Positions 24,997 to 35,222 of a DNA stretch of 64,000 nucleotides are shown piece after piece. The first letter of the stretch is position 1. Each line of letters begins with the position of its first letter. The stretch is from Ephydatia muelleri (lineage: Eukaryota > Porifera > Demospongiae > Spongillida > Spongillidae), in NCBI GenBank assembly GCA_013339895.1, contig JABACO010000041.1, positions 186,001-250,000 on the forward strand, written 5' to 3'. A program made the position numbers and the translations under genes. The notes under the pieces are model-generated. The model was not told the origin of the DNA. It saw only the letters and a program-made list of their open reading frames with translations, and did no database searches.

Positions 24997-26673
24997 CGAA
25001 CAAATGTGCTGAAGCATAAAGTCAACACAGGAGATGCCCCTCCCATCCAACAACAGGCTAGACGGATGCCCTACCATCAACGAGAGACAGTAAAGAAAAT
25101 GCTAGATGACATGCTGCAACAAGACGTGATTGAGGCAAGCAGTGGCCCATGGTAATCTCCCATTGTTCTAGCTAGGAAGAAGGATGGTACGTTAAGGTTT
25201 TGTGTAGACTTTCGCCGTATTATTGATGTGACCAAGAAAGAGGTCCACCCCTTACCTAGAATAGATGAGACTCTTGACATGCTGGGTGGAGCCAAATGAT
25301 TTTCTACCTTAGACCTGGCAAGTGGCTACTGGCAAGTGGAAATGGAGCCAGAACATAAGGAGAAGACAGCTTTTAGTACACCTTTTGGGACTTACCAGTT
25401 CAAGGTTATGCCATTCGGGCTTTCTAATGCACCCAGTACCTTTCAAAAGCTTATGGAAATGGTTCTAGCTGGACTCCATTGGACGACGTGTTTAGTTTAC
25501 CTTGATGATATTGTCATTTTTAGCACAACAGTTGAACAGCATCTGAGCAGACTTAGAGATGTTCTGGCAAGGCTCAAGAAGGCAGGGTTGAAACTAAAAC
25601 CAAGCAAGTGCCATATTTTGAAGAAATGTGTGCATTACCTGGGTCACATAGTGTCAGCTGATGGTGTGAAAGTGGATGATGATAAAATTAGGTGCATTGT
25701 GGAATGGCCTACTCCAGTGAACCTTGAGGAACTGAGACGTTTTTTGGGAATTTCCTCATACTACCGCAAGTTTATAAAAGGGTTTGCACACATTGCTGCT
25801 CCTCTGCATGCATTGACTGAAAAGTTGAAACCATGGGAATGGACTGGGTTGTGTGATGAGGCATTTGCGCAGCTAAAGACAAAGCTTAGTTCCCCTCCTA
25901 TTCTCTCTTTCCCACAGTTCAATATGCAGTTTACAGTTGATTGTGATGCGAGCTTGGAGGGTTTAGGAGCAGTTCTCTCCCAAGAGAATGACAGGTGTGT
26001 AGTCGCATATGCTAGTAGTGTACTTACTAAGCAGGAACGGCAGTATTGTGCTACCCGGCGGGAAATGCTAGCCTTGATTTGGGCTATCCAATATTTCAAG
26101 CCCTACCTTTGGGGGCGCCCTTTCAAAGTCCGCACAGACCACAGTGCACTCAAATGGCTGAAACATTTCAAAGATCCACATGGGCAGGTGGCAAGATGGC
26201 TTGAAATTTTGTCAGAGTATGACTTTACAGTGGAACATCGCCCAGGCCTTAAGCACGGAAATGCTGACTCCTTATCAAGGCTGCCTTGTAGGCAGTGTGG
26301 TGCAAGTCAAGACCAGGTGGAAAATCTATACAGTCTTGAGGCAGCACTTGCACAAGCTACTGAATCAGACCTGGCACTGTGGCTTCCAATTCTGACACCA
26401 ACAGATCAAGAAACTCTTCAGAACAAGGATCCAGCTCTTGCCCAGTTCATGGTCTGGGTGGAGAGTAATTCTTTTCCAAAGTCATTTCCAAAAGATGGGG
26501 GGTATTGGTTGCAGACTCTTTGGGCTCAACAGAAATATCTAGTACTGCAAAATGGGGTTTTGTATAGGAGATGGGAGGATATCCCTGGTAAGGGGCTTAA
26601 CAAATGTCTTCAGTTTGTCTTGCCACAGGATCTGGTCCCTACTGTACTTGAACAGCTGCACAACGGAGCTTAA
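24997..26673 (+). pseudogene. Gypsy-4 RT / RNase H with nonsense mutations
   Basis: The pol frame is interrupted by TGA at 24994, TAA near 25154 (after SSGPW) and TGA near 25297 (before FSTLDLASGYWQ, normally W). From 25336 on it is open: MPFGLSNAPSTFQKLM, the RT motif YLDDIVIF, YLGHIVSADGV, then RNase H with VDCDASLEGLGAVLSQ, TRREMLALIWA and RTDHSALKWL, and the connector up to VLEQLHNGA. At about 26670 the sequence jumps from the start of the integrase zinc domain to the integrase C-terminal region. This is an internal deletion of the size of the integrase core. Confidence 0.92.
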
Positions 26674-27343
26674 CAAGTATGCCATGGGTCTCAGGCTGCG
26701 CTTAGACAGGGCATATCGGCAGGTTAGAGAATACATGGGGTTACAACAAAGAAAGCAAAAAGTGCATTATGATAAATTGCGCAATGGGAAGCCTTTCAAG
26801 ATAGGTGACATGGTTTGGCTTCATTGTCCAGCAGTACCCAGAGGTAAATCCCCTAAGCTCCATTGTTATTGGCAAGGGCCTTACATCATACATAAGGTGC
26901 TCAGTGATATTCTTTATCAAATTCAACACAGGGACAACAAACGCAAGAGTATGGTGGTGCACTTTAATAGACTTAAACCCTGTGTACAGTTGCCTCCTAA
27001 TTTGTTTTTGAATCAGACAGATGACCTACATGTAGCTGGACCTGATGAAGAGCTACCGGTGGAGGAGGAGAATGGCGATATTGATGGGGACATTCCAGCA
27101 GAGGCCTCGGAAACTGATGATGAGATAAACAGCAACATCGACAGAGAGATTCCAGCAGAGACCTCAGAAAGTGATGACGAGATAGAGACTGAGGAGCCGC
27201 CGGTGGACCAGGGTGATCACTTGCAAGGTGCTGAAGATGTGACACATGATGAAGATGTACAAATGCCACCAGCAAACCTCAGACGTTCGACAAGACACAG
27301 CCAGAGACCTGACAGATGGGGACAAAATATTTATGATCTATAG
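26671..27343 (+). pseudogene. Gypsy-4 integrase C-terminal tail
   Basis: After the deletion the reading resumes in another frame: NKYAMGLRLRLDRAYRQVRE, then the GPY/F-type segment WQGPYIIHKVLSDILYQIQ and VVHFNRLKPC. An acidic tail follows with a duplicated 25-residue block (DGDIPAEASETDDEINSNID, REIPAETSESDDEIETEEPP) and a basic end RRSTRHSQRPDRWG. The D-D-E catalytic core is absent. Confidence 0.88.
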
Positions 27344-27371
27344 TCTCCCCTTCTTATGAGGAAGGGGGTAG

Positions 27372-27473
27372 TGTAGCGCATGCGCTATGACCTTTGTACT
27401 TGTATCTGTATTATATAAGCACGTATGTGAATGCATTGATGTTCCTTTTGCCACACCTGTAACCGACGCTACA
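27372..27473 (+). repeat. Gypsy-4 3' LTR (102 bp)
   Basis: By eye identical to the 5' LTR. Followed by the TAAC duplication. Confidence 0.97.
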
Positions 27474-27477
27474 TAAC

Positions 27478-29397
27478 CAACAACTAACGACGATGAACTG
27501 ATCAATACGCACAAAATTTAAAAGCTTCGTTGAAAACGCTCAGTGTACAGGTGTATTATACTGAAGTAACGCGGAGTGCCAAAGCCAGTGATGGCAGTGA
27601 TGCACTCACGTGACACGATTCCAATCGGGTATCTGAGGGAAAAACCTTTGTACTGCGGCTACTGCCTGGTCTAATACCACAATTCGTACTTACTGGTCCA
27701 TTTCATATGGTAGCCTTGCAACAATTACATACAAGTGCATGACGGCTAGAATCGAGAGAAACCCCGATCGAATTACACGCCAGCGATCGCCAGAATACTT
27801 ACCCTGGCCCTCGGTCTTGAAATGGACGAGGATAATAGTGTCAGACAGTCTCATATGTTTTTTCTATGTTCGTGTATTAGGATACAATCGACATACGGAA
27901 TAGGATACGCCCATGTAGTTTATCACCACCCACGCAACTAATTGCGCTGCGCGTTACATTGTGTTACGCACGCTAATTTAGAGTAGTATTTAATTTTGGC
28001 ACAAATCACATCCCATAGCAACATGAGCGCACGTGTACTGCACTATCAGCTGTGCAAACAGAAAGGTTCTATTTAACGCTGTACTACAACCACCTAGTAA
28101 TACAATATTAGCTAAATGCCTCCAAATTCCCGGTTGGGTAATCGTATTGTTTTTAGATCAATTAATTTCTTTACCAATTAGTCCATTACCTGCTGCACGG
28201 TCATCTAGACAGGAGAAACCTTAGCAAAAGACATAAAAGATACCGATTGTCATGTTAGTGTTGCACACGATGGCAGGGTGCAGGGAGCAGCATGTATAAT
28301 GAGGGAACAGATGTGGGTGTGTGGTCTACCCCATGGGCACATCCCATCACATGTTCTCTGCAGGGGAGGAGCATTGTATGGGAGTGGTCAGGAATGCCAA
28401 GCGAATGAGATCTAGTTCTGCATCCAGTGATCAAAATGGTGTGTTTGTGTGAGGGTGCAAGGGTCAGTGTGAGGTCACCGTGTATATTGTGAAGAGCCAT
28501 CAAATATGAGTGTAGTAATAGCACACAGAGCTGACCAAAACTTGTTTAACACCGGTTCCATGAGAAACGAGTACATTTTGGGGGATATGCAAAAACTAAA
28601 ATGTGTCGGAGCTCTAGTTTCAACGGCTGTATTGGATTTAAAATGTTTATCAATCAGTTGGATGATAGAATATATCTTTTTTTCCCCCTACAGGTTGAAG
28701 GTTCAGGACTTGCAGTCTTTGAAAGTTGAACGATCCGAGCGGTTACACGAAAAACGGCACTTTTTTTTAAACATCATGGCCAGTAATACAAAGGACTTTT
28801 TTTTGATACTGGTATATAGCCAAGCACTTTGGCATACGATTTGAGCTAAATACAAGTGTTAAAATGTGATTTTTAGCGTTTTTTGCCGTACCGCATCTTG
28901 TTGCAATTGATTGATACATGTTTATTTTTTTATTTTTATTTTTTTGAATTGAAATGATTTGTTATTATAACAATATTACACAACAATATTGACAAACAAA
29001 ATACACAAGAACATGACCAAAGCTAAATAACACCTCAGAAAGAATTTAGAGGGCAATATCGGGACATTATCGCCCTCACATTAGCCCTTACTAGGTTCAG
29101 ATTGAGCCGGCCATACAGCTCTGATAGAACAGCAGATTTAGGCCTTGATGATGTTATGGCTAGGCGAGAGGCTAGACTCGTGTTTATTATTCATTTATTC
29201 ATATACATTTATTATTCATTGATTGATACATGTGATTGCATGTGTCTCGCGCGCATGCGCTTATTAAAGCAGGCACGTCGTTTGTAACATTATTGATCGC
29301 AAAACACATCTGATAGCTATTGTAGGAACACTTCACAATACAGAATTTTGATACTCTTGTATTCGCTTGATCAAATCAGTCTTACTTCATGACTTCT
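27478..29397. other. Mostly unassigned sequence
   Basis: No supportable gene. About 27930-28020 is an inverted copy of 16450-16540 from the piggyBac-like remnant (shared CGTTACATTGTGTTAC and ATTTAGAGTAGTATTTAATT). T-rich runs occur at 28920-28945. The rest shows no recognised family. Confidence 0.5.
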
Positions 29398-30237
29398 TTA
29401 GGCCGTGTTCATGCAAAAAGACTTCACCTTCAGGTGCATTAGGTCCTCAGCAGACCAATCGATTTCAGTATCATTAGATTGGAGACTATGACAATGTGAA
29501 CTTCTTCTTCTTTTAACACCTGTACTGCTCCCTTCATGTTCAGCAGGATACTTTCGTTGACCAATTCTCTGGTACACCAATCTAATTTGACCAACAACTG
29601 GGGCAGGTATGGATGATTGTGGCCCACATTTATCTGCCGATATTATAATCCCCTTTGCTATACTATACAACTTTTCGGACGCGTCTTCAATATAAGACTG
29701 AGTTTCAACTTCAAGCCCATTATCAACACATGCAACTGGAATTCTGAAAATCTCTTTCAATTTGGCTGTTGGGCACAAATTCAAAGATGGCAGCAGTAAT
29801 TTTATTAATCCAAGGACACCTTTTCTAAAGACTCTCTCAACAGTGCAAAATTCCTTATCATCAATGTCGTTCCTATTCTTCACTTTCATTCTTGTCTTCA
29901 TGGATGGAAGATCATTTATATCACGATATGCGTCCTCAAGATCCATCAGTTTGTAAACGCTCAAAATGTTTGATTTCGAAGCAATCTGGTCTAATGGCAG
30001 AGCTGAAGTGCCTTCATCGCCTTCGGGTAACAATTCACCTAAATACGTAGGTCGGGAAGCTCTACACTCATTGCGGCGTTGAGGCTCTATAGAACTGGCC
30101 ACCAGATCCTGCTTCCGCGGACGCCCTAAACGTTTAGGACACTTACAGCAGGCACTGCAAATCCCAGAATTGCACCTTCCTGGATCCACAAACAGCCTTT
30201 TTATGAGAACAGTCCGCCATTTTGGATCCTCCCCCAA
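29398..30237 (-). CDS. Hypothetical protein, basic Cys-rich N-terminus
   Basis: An open minus-strand stretch of 279 codons with no recognised family. Near its start it has SGICSACCKCPKRLGRPRK, a cysteine cluster followed by an AT-hook-like GRPRK. There is a basic nuclear-signal-like GVKRRRSS near the end. The middle (ERVFRKGVLGLIKLLLPSLN) looks globular. No ATG opens this frame; a good start context, AAAATGGCGGAC, lies in another frame near 30208. The stretch is therefore either an internal exon, or the true start has been lost by a frameshift. It could be a host gene or a transposon protein. Confidence 0.45.
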   Translation of the reverse strand: MGEDPKWRTVLIKRLFVDPGRCNSGICSACCKCPKRLGRPRKQDLVASSIEPQRRNECRASRPTYLGELLPEGDEGTSALPLDQIASKSNILSVYKLMDLEDAYRDINDLPSMKTRMKVKNRNDIDDKEFCTVERVFRKGVLGLIKLLLPSLNLCPTAKLKEIFRIPVACVDNGLEVETQSYIEDASEKLYSIAKGIIISADKCGPQSSIPAPVVGQIRLVYQRIGQRKYPAEHEGSSTGVKRRRSSHCHSLQSNDTEIDWSAEDLMHLKVKSFCMNTA

Positions 30238-30325
30238 ATAATGCCCGCGAAGGTAAAGTTAGTTATTACAAGTCAAATATGAATACAATTAGCAACAACA
30301 AGTTGATGTATATCTTACAAGCAGT

Positions 30326-30944
30326 CAGTGGCGGATCTACCATAGCGTTGGGGGGGGCGGCCGCCCCCCCCCATCGATATAAAATGCCGCCCCTATTATT
30401 AAATTGCCGCCCCCCTTCACACTACGACGTACACATAAACACTACGATTAAAATAGCTATGGTTATTTGTTAATGTTTATTACGAATTATCATATCTGAA
30501 CGATAATTGATTACCCCTTTCCGTAACCGCACGTCACCATATTACTTCTACTTCATTACGCGCGCTCTGTAATACTGTAACGGTTAGCAAAACGTATTTT
30601 CTGTGTGCCAAAAGTTGAACTGCCCCCCCGTCGTAAGGGACTGCACCCCCCCCCCGTCGTAAGCGGACTGCACCCCCCCCCCCCCCCCGTCGTAAGCGGA
30701 CTGCACCCCCCCCCCCCCCCTGTCGTAAGGGACTGCACCCCCCCCCCCCCCCGTCGTAAGCGGACTGCACCCCCCCCCCCCCCCCACCCGTCGTAAGGGA
30801 CTGCACCCCCCCCCCCCCCCCCCCGTTAATATTTTACAAAGTCGGCCCCCCCCCAATCTTAAATAGGTTCCTACGCCTCTGAAATATGCCGCCCCTCCAA
30901 TATAACCGCCCCCCCCCATTGCCTTATTCCTGTATCCGCCACTG
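30326..30944. mobile_element. hAT-type MITE with C-rich tandem repeats
   Basis: A 619-bp non-autonomous element with termini CAGTGGCGGAT on both strands and a perfect 8-bp target duplication CAAGCAGT (30318-30325, 30945-30952). These are hAT hallmarks. No transposase is encoded. The centre (30620-30830) is a tandem array of GTCGTAAGSGACTGCA units separated by C-runs of 8-18 bases. Confidence 0.92.
30620..30830 (+). repeat. C-run minisatellite
   Basis: About seven units of CGTCGTAAG(C/G)GACTGCA followed by C-tracts that lengthen from left to right. Lies inside the hAT MITE. Confidence 0.92.
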
Positions 30945-30952
30945 CAAGCAGT

Positions 30953-31629
30953 ACGTTATTTCGATCGCTTTTCATTACTATTATGACTTTATGATATTAA
31001 GAAACACATTTAGGCTAAATTTGTGCATGGAAACTGCATTTAAAAAATCTGTATTTTCAGCTTTTACGTACCGCAAAACGAAGTAATCAGTTGGGCGTGC
31101 CCGAATACAGCGTAGCCGTTACTAATGGGTTCTTTAAAACAATTTCAGCGTTCGTCACGCCAGTGAATATAGTATCAATATTTACAATTACTTTTGAGAT
31201 ACTTGCATGACCGATTATTTTTCATTTTTGCATTTCCACACAAATGTGTACCCGTTTCTCATGGAACCGGTGTTAAAAGATATTGAAATCTTATTGTATG
31301 TATTTTGTGATTGCAATATAGTGAGGGAGGAGGAGGAGGAGGAGGAGGAGGAGAAGGAGCACATCACAGTATTTCACGACTATTTCATCACTTGATGATT
31401 CATAACATCTGCCACTACTTTCTTCAACTCATTGCTCAGCTTCAAATGCATAGAATTGTAACGATTATATGAGCAATGATCCAATCACAGGCAGTTACAT
31501 AGCACGTGTCTATACCTATAAAAATAGAGACTTATATATCTAACGGTCAGGTGAGGTTCAGGGTGCAGACATGTAAGATGCGCGTCTCAGTCTGTCCTGC
31601 GATGCGCAGCTGACGTCACCATTACAGAA
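30953..31629. other. Unassigned sequence with GAG microsatellite
   Basis: No gene is seen. A (GAG)n tract lies at 31324-31357. The 3' boundary of Ginger1-B should fall in or near this stretch, but no clear terminal repeat is visible. Confidence 0.5.
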
Positions 31630-32241
31630 TCATATATATTTTAACTTGATGTTGAACATCCTATAGTTGAAACTGTTATCCAATGATTGTTGTTCAAATT
31701 CAAAATGTGGATAAATTCTTTCTGACATGGTGAAATTTACTGCAAGAAGAGGATTCTGGAGACCGCCAACATTGGGATAAGTATTCTTCAATAACATTTG
31801 AGAAGCATGAATGATGTAATCACACAACCATTTTCCATTTTCAATACACTTCTTATGGTCCAAAGTAAGGGCTACACCAAACCAATTCTGCCAGGGTAAA
31901 GGTGGGGGGTGAATACCCATTAGGGGTAAGATGTTGCACTCATCACTGATTAATAAAATGTTTTGGGTGTTAGAAGGATCTTTGCAATTCGTACATGAGT
32001 GCAAGGGGTGACAAAAAACTGAGCATGTTGTTCCGCTTTTCTTGCACTTACATGATTTACCACTATTGCATCCCTTTCGACAACTACAACCTTTATCTTG
32101 TGGATCACAACAACCTTTACTACCAATGCATGTAAGTGTTGCTAAACCATCGTCTCCTCATAAATTTCCTTTAGAACCATCATCTGCTTTAGAACCATCA
32201 TCTCTAGAACCATCATCTCTGTAACCATCATCCCTAGAACC
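31630..32241 (-). pseudogene. Ginger1-B CXC region and start of ULP1-like protease
   Basis: Continues Ginger1-B beyond the hAT element. A cysteine-rich CXC-type segment at about 32000-32130 reads GCSCRKGCNSGKSCKCKKSG on the minus strand. It is followed by a segment matching the ULP1-like domain start of Ginger1-A (GKWLCDYIIHASQMLLKNTY against GWLTDNIIHAAQQLLKQSHP). It ends near the point where Ginger1-A has its catalytic His, so the protease core and PHD finger are missing. Confidence 0.75.
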
Positions 32242-32521
32242 CAGTGGCGGTCTGGGCATTAATTATCTGGGGGGGCACATCACCTACCTGGCGCCCCCCC
32301 CCCCCCCCCCCCCCCCCATCCCCGCACCCCGACCAGCTACAGGTATCAAAGTTTAATGCAAATGTGGATGTACCATGAAATTACATTCATGTACATGTAC
32401 AGTAGGATATGGATGTGAATGTGTTACAATAACGCTTTGGAGAGCTCTGATGAACTCCGTGCGAAATCATCGATTATTGAATCGCATGATAAAGAAGGGA
32501 GAATTTTGCGTTCCACAGACA

Positions 32522-32629
32522 TCTGAACCTGCGGCAGCAGGTTCAATATAGGATTGATTGAGGATTGATGAATATCATTAAAAAACTTCACTCGCGTCTG
32601 GAGGGACAACGGAGAAACGGATCGCGTAT
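32522..32629 (-). repeat. Block shared with RTL 5' region
   Basis: About 108 bp matching RTL-A 6750-6859 (inverted) and RTL-B 45299-45407 at high identity. One edge has the hairpin GAACCTGCGGCAGCAGGTTC. Possibly a separate small repeat or a transferred promoter. Confidence 0.8.
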
Positions 32630-33078
32630 CTCTTTGTCGCGATGGAACGAGAACTCAAAGATCTACATTTCTACGTTTGTTCCGTGTCATAAAACGGTGT
32701 GCTTTTAGAGAAACAAACGAATTCCTTTTTCTCGTGCCCAGTCCCAAAATAATTCTTGGTCGTCGTCTTCTAATTCTTCTTCTTCTTCTTCCTTAGGAAG
32801 GTATAACTCGAGCTACGAACGGTTTTGAATAACGGCAATAGCGCCAATATCTTTGGAATTCACCTGCGCGGTGCCCTTTAAGGTCATATAAAGACTACAG
32901 CGAGAAGTACCTCATGCGGTAGCAAGTTCTGTATAGGATATGAAGTTATTGCAGAAGTTTATTTGGTTTATTGTTGATTAATGAAGTTATTTTACAGCAT
33001 GCAGTATAAATACTCCGACCTGCACGAAATTTATTTGGTGTTCCTATCGCAGTTAAATACTTTGGCTAGTGAAGTTAA

Positions 33079-34170
33079 ATGCCTTCGCGTAATCGAAAGA
33101 AGAGATCTAAGCAACGAGCGGAATACCTTCAAAAGCAAGACGATATTTTATCACAAGAAAACAAGGCTAAAGCCCGAGCGCGCTACAAGGCCGATCCCGA
33201 AAAGAAGAAGGCCTCTGTACGCGACAGCTACAAGGCCGATCCCGAAAAGAAGAAGGCCTCTGTACGCGACAGCTACAAGGCCGATCCCGAAAAGAAGAAG
33301 GCCTCTGTACGCGACAGCTACAAGGCCGATCCCGAAAAGAAGAAGGCCTCTGTACGCGACAGCTACAAGGCCGATCCCGAAAAGAAGAAGGCCTCTGTAC
33401 GCGACAGCTACAAGGCCGATCCCGAAAAGAAGAAGGCCTCTGTACGCGACAGCTACAAGGCCGATCCCGAAAAGAAGAAGGCCTCTGTACGCGACAGCTA
33501 CAAGGCCGATCCCGAAAAGAAGAAGGCCTCTGTACGCGACAGCTACAAGGCCGATCCCGAAAAGAAGAAGGCCTCTGTACGCGACAGCTACAAGGCCGAT
33601 CCCGAAAAGAAGAAGGCCTCTGTACGCGACAGCTACAAGGCCGATCCCGAAAAGAAGAAGGCCTCTGCACGCGACAGCTACAAGGCCGATCCCGAAAAGA
33701 AGAAGGCCTCTGCACGCGACAGCTACAAGGCCGATCCCGAAAAGAAGAAGGCCTCTGCACGCGACAGCTACAAGGCCGATCCCGAAAAGAAGAAGGCCTC
33801 TGTACGCGACAGCTACAACGCAGATATTGAATCTAAGCAATCTGCTAAAAGGCAGCGATATCAAGAGGACCTCGAGGAGAACCGTACTGCTAAAAGGCAG
33901 CGATATCAAGAGGACTTCGAGGAGAACCGCGCTGCTAAAAGGCAGAAATACGAGGACAATTCAGCTGCCATTAAGGCATCTGAAAAGAATCGGTATTGGA
34001 ATGACCCCGCTGTCCGATTGGCTAAACGTGCTGCCGAGAGGAAGCGGTATCGCAGGGGTCACCGAACTACATGTGTACAGCACGCATGTAAGGGATCTGC
34101 CATTCACTTCACATGTAAAGCATGCATGGTGACCCTACTGTTGTGTACAGTAGTCCTTTCTCCTTTGTGA
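33079..34170 (+). CDS. Basic 15-residue-repeat protein within the hAT element
   Basis: A 363-codon ORF from ATG 33079 (MPSRNRKKRSKQRAEYLQKQ). It contains 14 tandem 15-residue repeats, YKADPEKKKASVRDS, encoded by exactly 14 copies of a 45-bp unit (33184-33813). Degenerate repeats follow (KRQRYQEDLEENRTA) and then DPAVRLAKRAAERKRYRRG. The highly charged, probably helical repeat resembles lysine/arginine-rich regions at the start of some invertebrate transposon proteins, including Helitron-associated ones; the function is unknown. A second frame is also open across the array because 45 is divisible by 3. Whether it is an hAT accessory gene or a captured sequence is unclear. Confidence 0.5.
   Translation: MPSRNRKKRSKQRAEYLQKQDDILSQENKAKARARYKADPEKKKASVRDSYKADPEKKKASVRDSYKADPEKKKASVRDSYKADPEKKKASVRDSYKADPEKKKASVRDSYKADPEKKKASVRDSYKADPEKKKASVRDSYKADPEKKKASVRDSYKADPEKKKASVRDSYKADPEKKKASVRDSYKADPEKKKASARDSYKADPEKKKASARDSYKADPEKKKASARDSYKADPEKKKASVRDSYNADIESKQSAKRQRYQEDLEENRTAKRQRYQEDFEENRAAKRQKYEDNSAAIKASEKNRYWNDPAVRLAKRAAERKRYRRGHRTTCVQHACKGSAIHFTCKACMVTLLLCTVVLSPL
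33184..33813 (+). repeat. 14 x 45-bp perfect tandem repeat
   Basis: 630 bp, 14 units of 45 bp starting TACAAGGCCGATCCCGAAAA. The only variation seen is T to C (Val to Ala) in units 11, 12 and 13. Confidence 0.98.
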
Positions 34171-34380
34171 CCTGTCTATTGAATATTGGGGTGTCATCCT
34201 TAATCTGATGCACAAAAAGGCTTCCTTATCTGTGTATTACCAGATAGTGCACTTTGCTGAGAAAGAAAAAGGTAAAAACTAAATCGTTTCTATACTCTGT
34301 CATGTTGATTCAGATGGAATATGCAAGATTTTTTTAAGAGGACTCGGAGGACGAAGTACATCCTCCAACTCCTCTTCCAT

Positions 34381-34720
34381 TCACGCAGCCACCGCCACCG
34401 CTGCTAGAAGCAGTGCTGCCCCCCTACCATCAGCCGCCAGCAGTAGCAGCAGCACTGTCCCCACCGCCAGCAGCAGCAGAGCTGCCCCCACCACCAGCAG
34501 CAGTAGCAGCAGAGCTGCCCCCACCACCAGCAGCAGTAGCAGCAGGGCTGCCCCCACCACCACCAGCAGTAGCAGCAGGGCTGCCCCCGCCGCTACCACC
34601 ACCGGCACCTATATCAGTGCCCCCACCACCACTTCGCCTGCTGCCCCCCTGGCCGCTGCCACCACCACCCACATGGCTCCCATGGCCACAACGAGGCCGC
34701 CGGGCGCATAGAAGATGATC
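34381..34720 (+). repeat. GCAGCAGCA/CCACCACC low-complexity tract
   Basis: Imperfect triplet repeats of about 30 bp (CAGCAGTAGCAGCAGRGCTG). Open in several frames because of its triplet nature; no protein is supportable. Confidence 0.7.
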
Positions 34721-34879
34721 GCGAGGAGGTCGAGGACAAGGCCGAACAGTTAATTACATAAACCATTCGTATACTTACCATTATTATTAAAAAAATTTAA
34801 CCTCCCTCCCTCCCTCCTTTCGTAAATTTAAATCAATTTATCACCACTTATAAAGACGCCAGAGGAAAAAACTTATGAA

Positions 34880-35222
34880 ACAAGTAAATAAAAACATTCT
34901 CTAACGAGAAAGTTGTTGGTATATAGGATTGACCAATGGTGGTGTAAAAAGCATGGAAACAAGAGTGACAGAAATTTGACTGGAAAATTGAAATAGGCCT
35001 ATATTTAGCACACTAACGTTGTAACAAGGCCGAACAGTTAATTACATAAACCATTCGTATACTTACCATTATTGTACATGCCTGAGTAATGGGCTAAATA
35101 TAGGCCTATTTCAATTTTCCAGTCAAATTTCTGTCACTCTTGTTTCCATGCTTTTTACACCACCATTGGTCAATCCTATATACCAACAACTTTCTCGTTA
35201 GAGAATGTTTTTATTTACTTGT
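34880..35222. repeat. Inverted repeat at the end of the hAT transposase gene
   Basis: The arms (about 34882-35010 and 35092-35220, roughly 129 bp) are nearly perfect reverse complements. The right arm covers the last codons of the transposase. A 48-bp direct repeat (ACAAGGCCGAACAGTTAATT onwards) lies in the loop at 35026 and again outside at 34739, so the inverted arm looks like a local duplication product. Confidence 0.85.

Larger units (their letters stand above)
23180..27473 (+). mobile_element. Gypsy-4: Ty3/gypsy retrotransposon, integrase-deleted
   Basis: A complete insertion: 102-bp LTRs at both ends that appear identical, target duplication TAAC (23176-23179, 27474-27477), a primer-binding-like site TTGGTGTCAGAAGTGGG after the 5' LTR, and a purine tract GAGGAAGGGGG before the 3' LTR. 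Gag-protease is open, RT carries stops, and the integrase zinc and catalytic domains are deleted. Identical LTRs suggest a recent insertion of an already defective copy, which would have needed another element's enzymes. Confidence 0.96.

Noticed and set aside
33184-33813. Regularly spaced repeats resembling a CRISPR array
   Set aside because: The 45-bp units are contiguous with no unique spacers, lie in a eukaryotic ORF and keep frame; this is a coding minisatellite.
33151-33909. Long minus-strand hydrophobic repeat reading opposite the 45-bp array
   Set aside because: It exists only because the repeat period is divisible by three, which keeps every frame open. The plus-strand frame starting at 33079 has natural flanking sequence.
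32981-34132. Second plus-strand repeat reading (RPIPKRRRPLYATA type)
   Set aside because: Frame shadow of the same array. The flanks outside the repeat do not look like protein in this frame.
34413-34718. Pro/Ala-rich open reading
   Set aside because: Low-complexity triplet repeat open in several frames on both strands; no start context or conserved flank.
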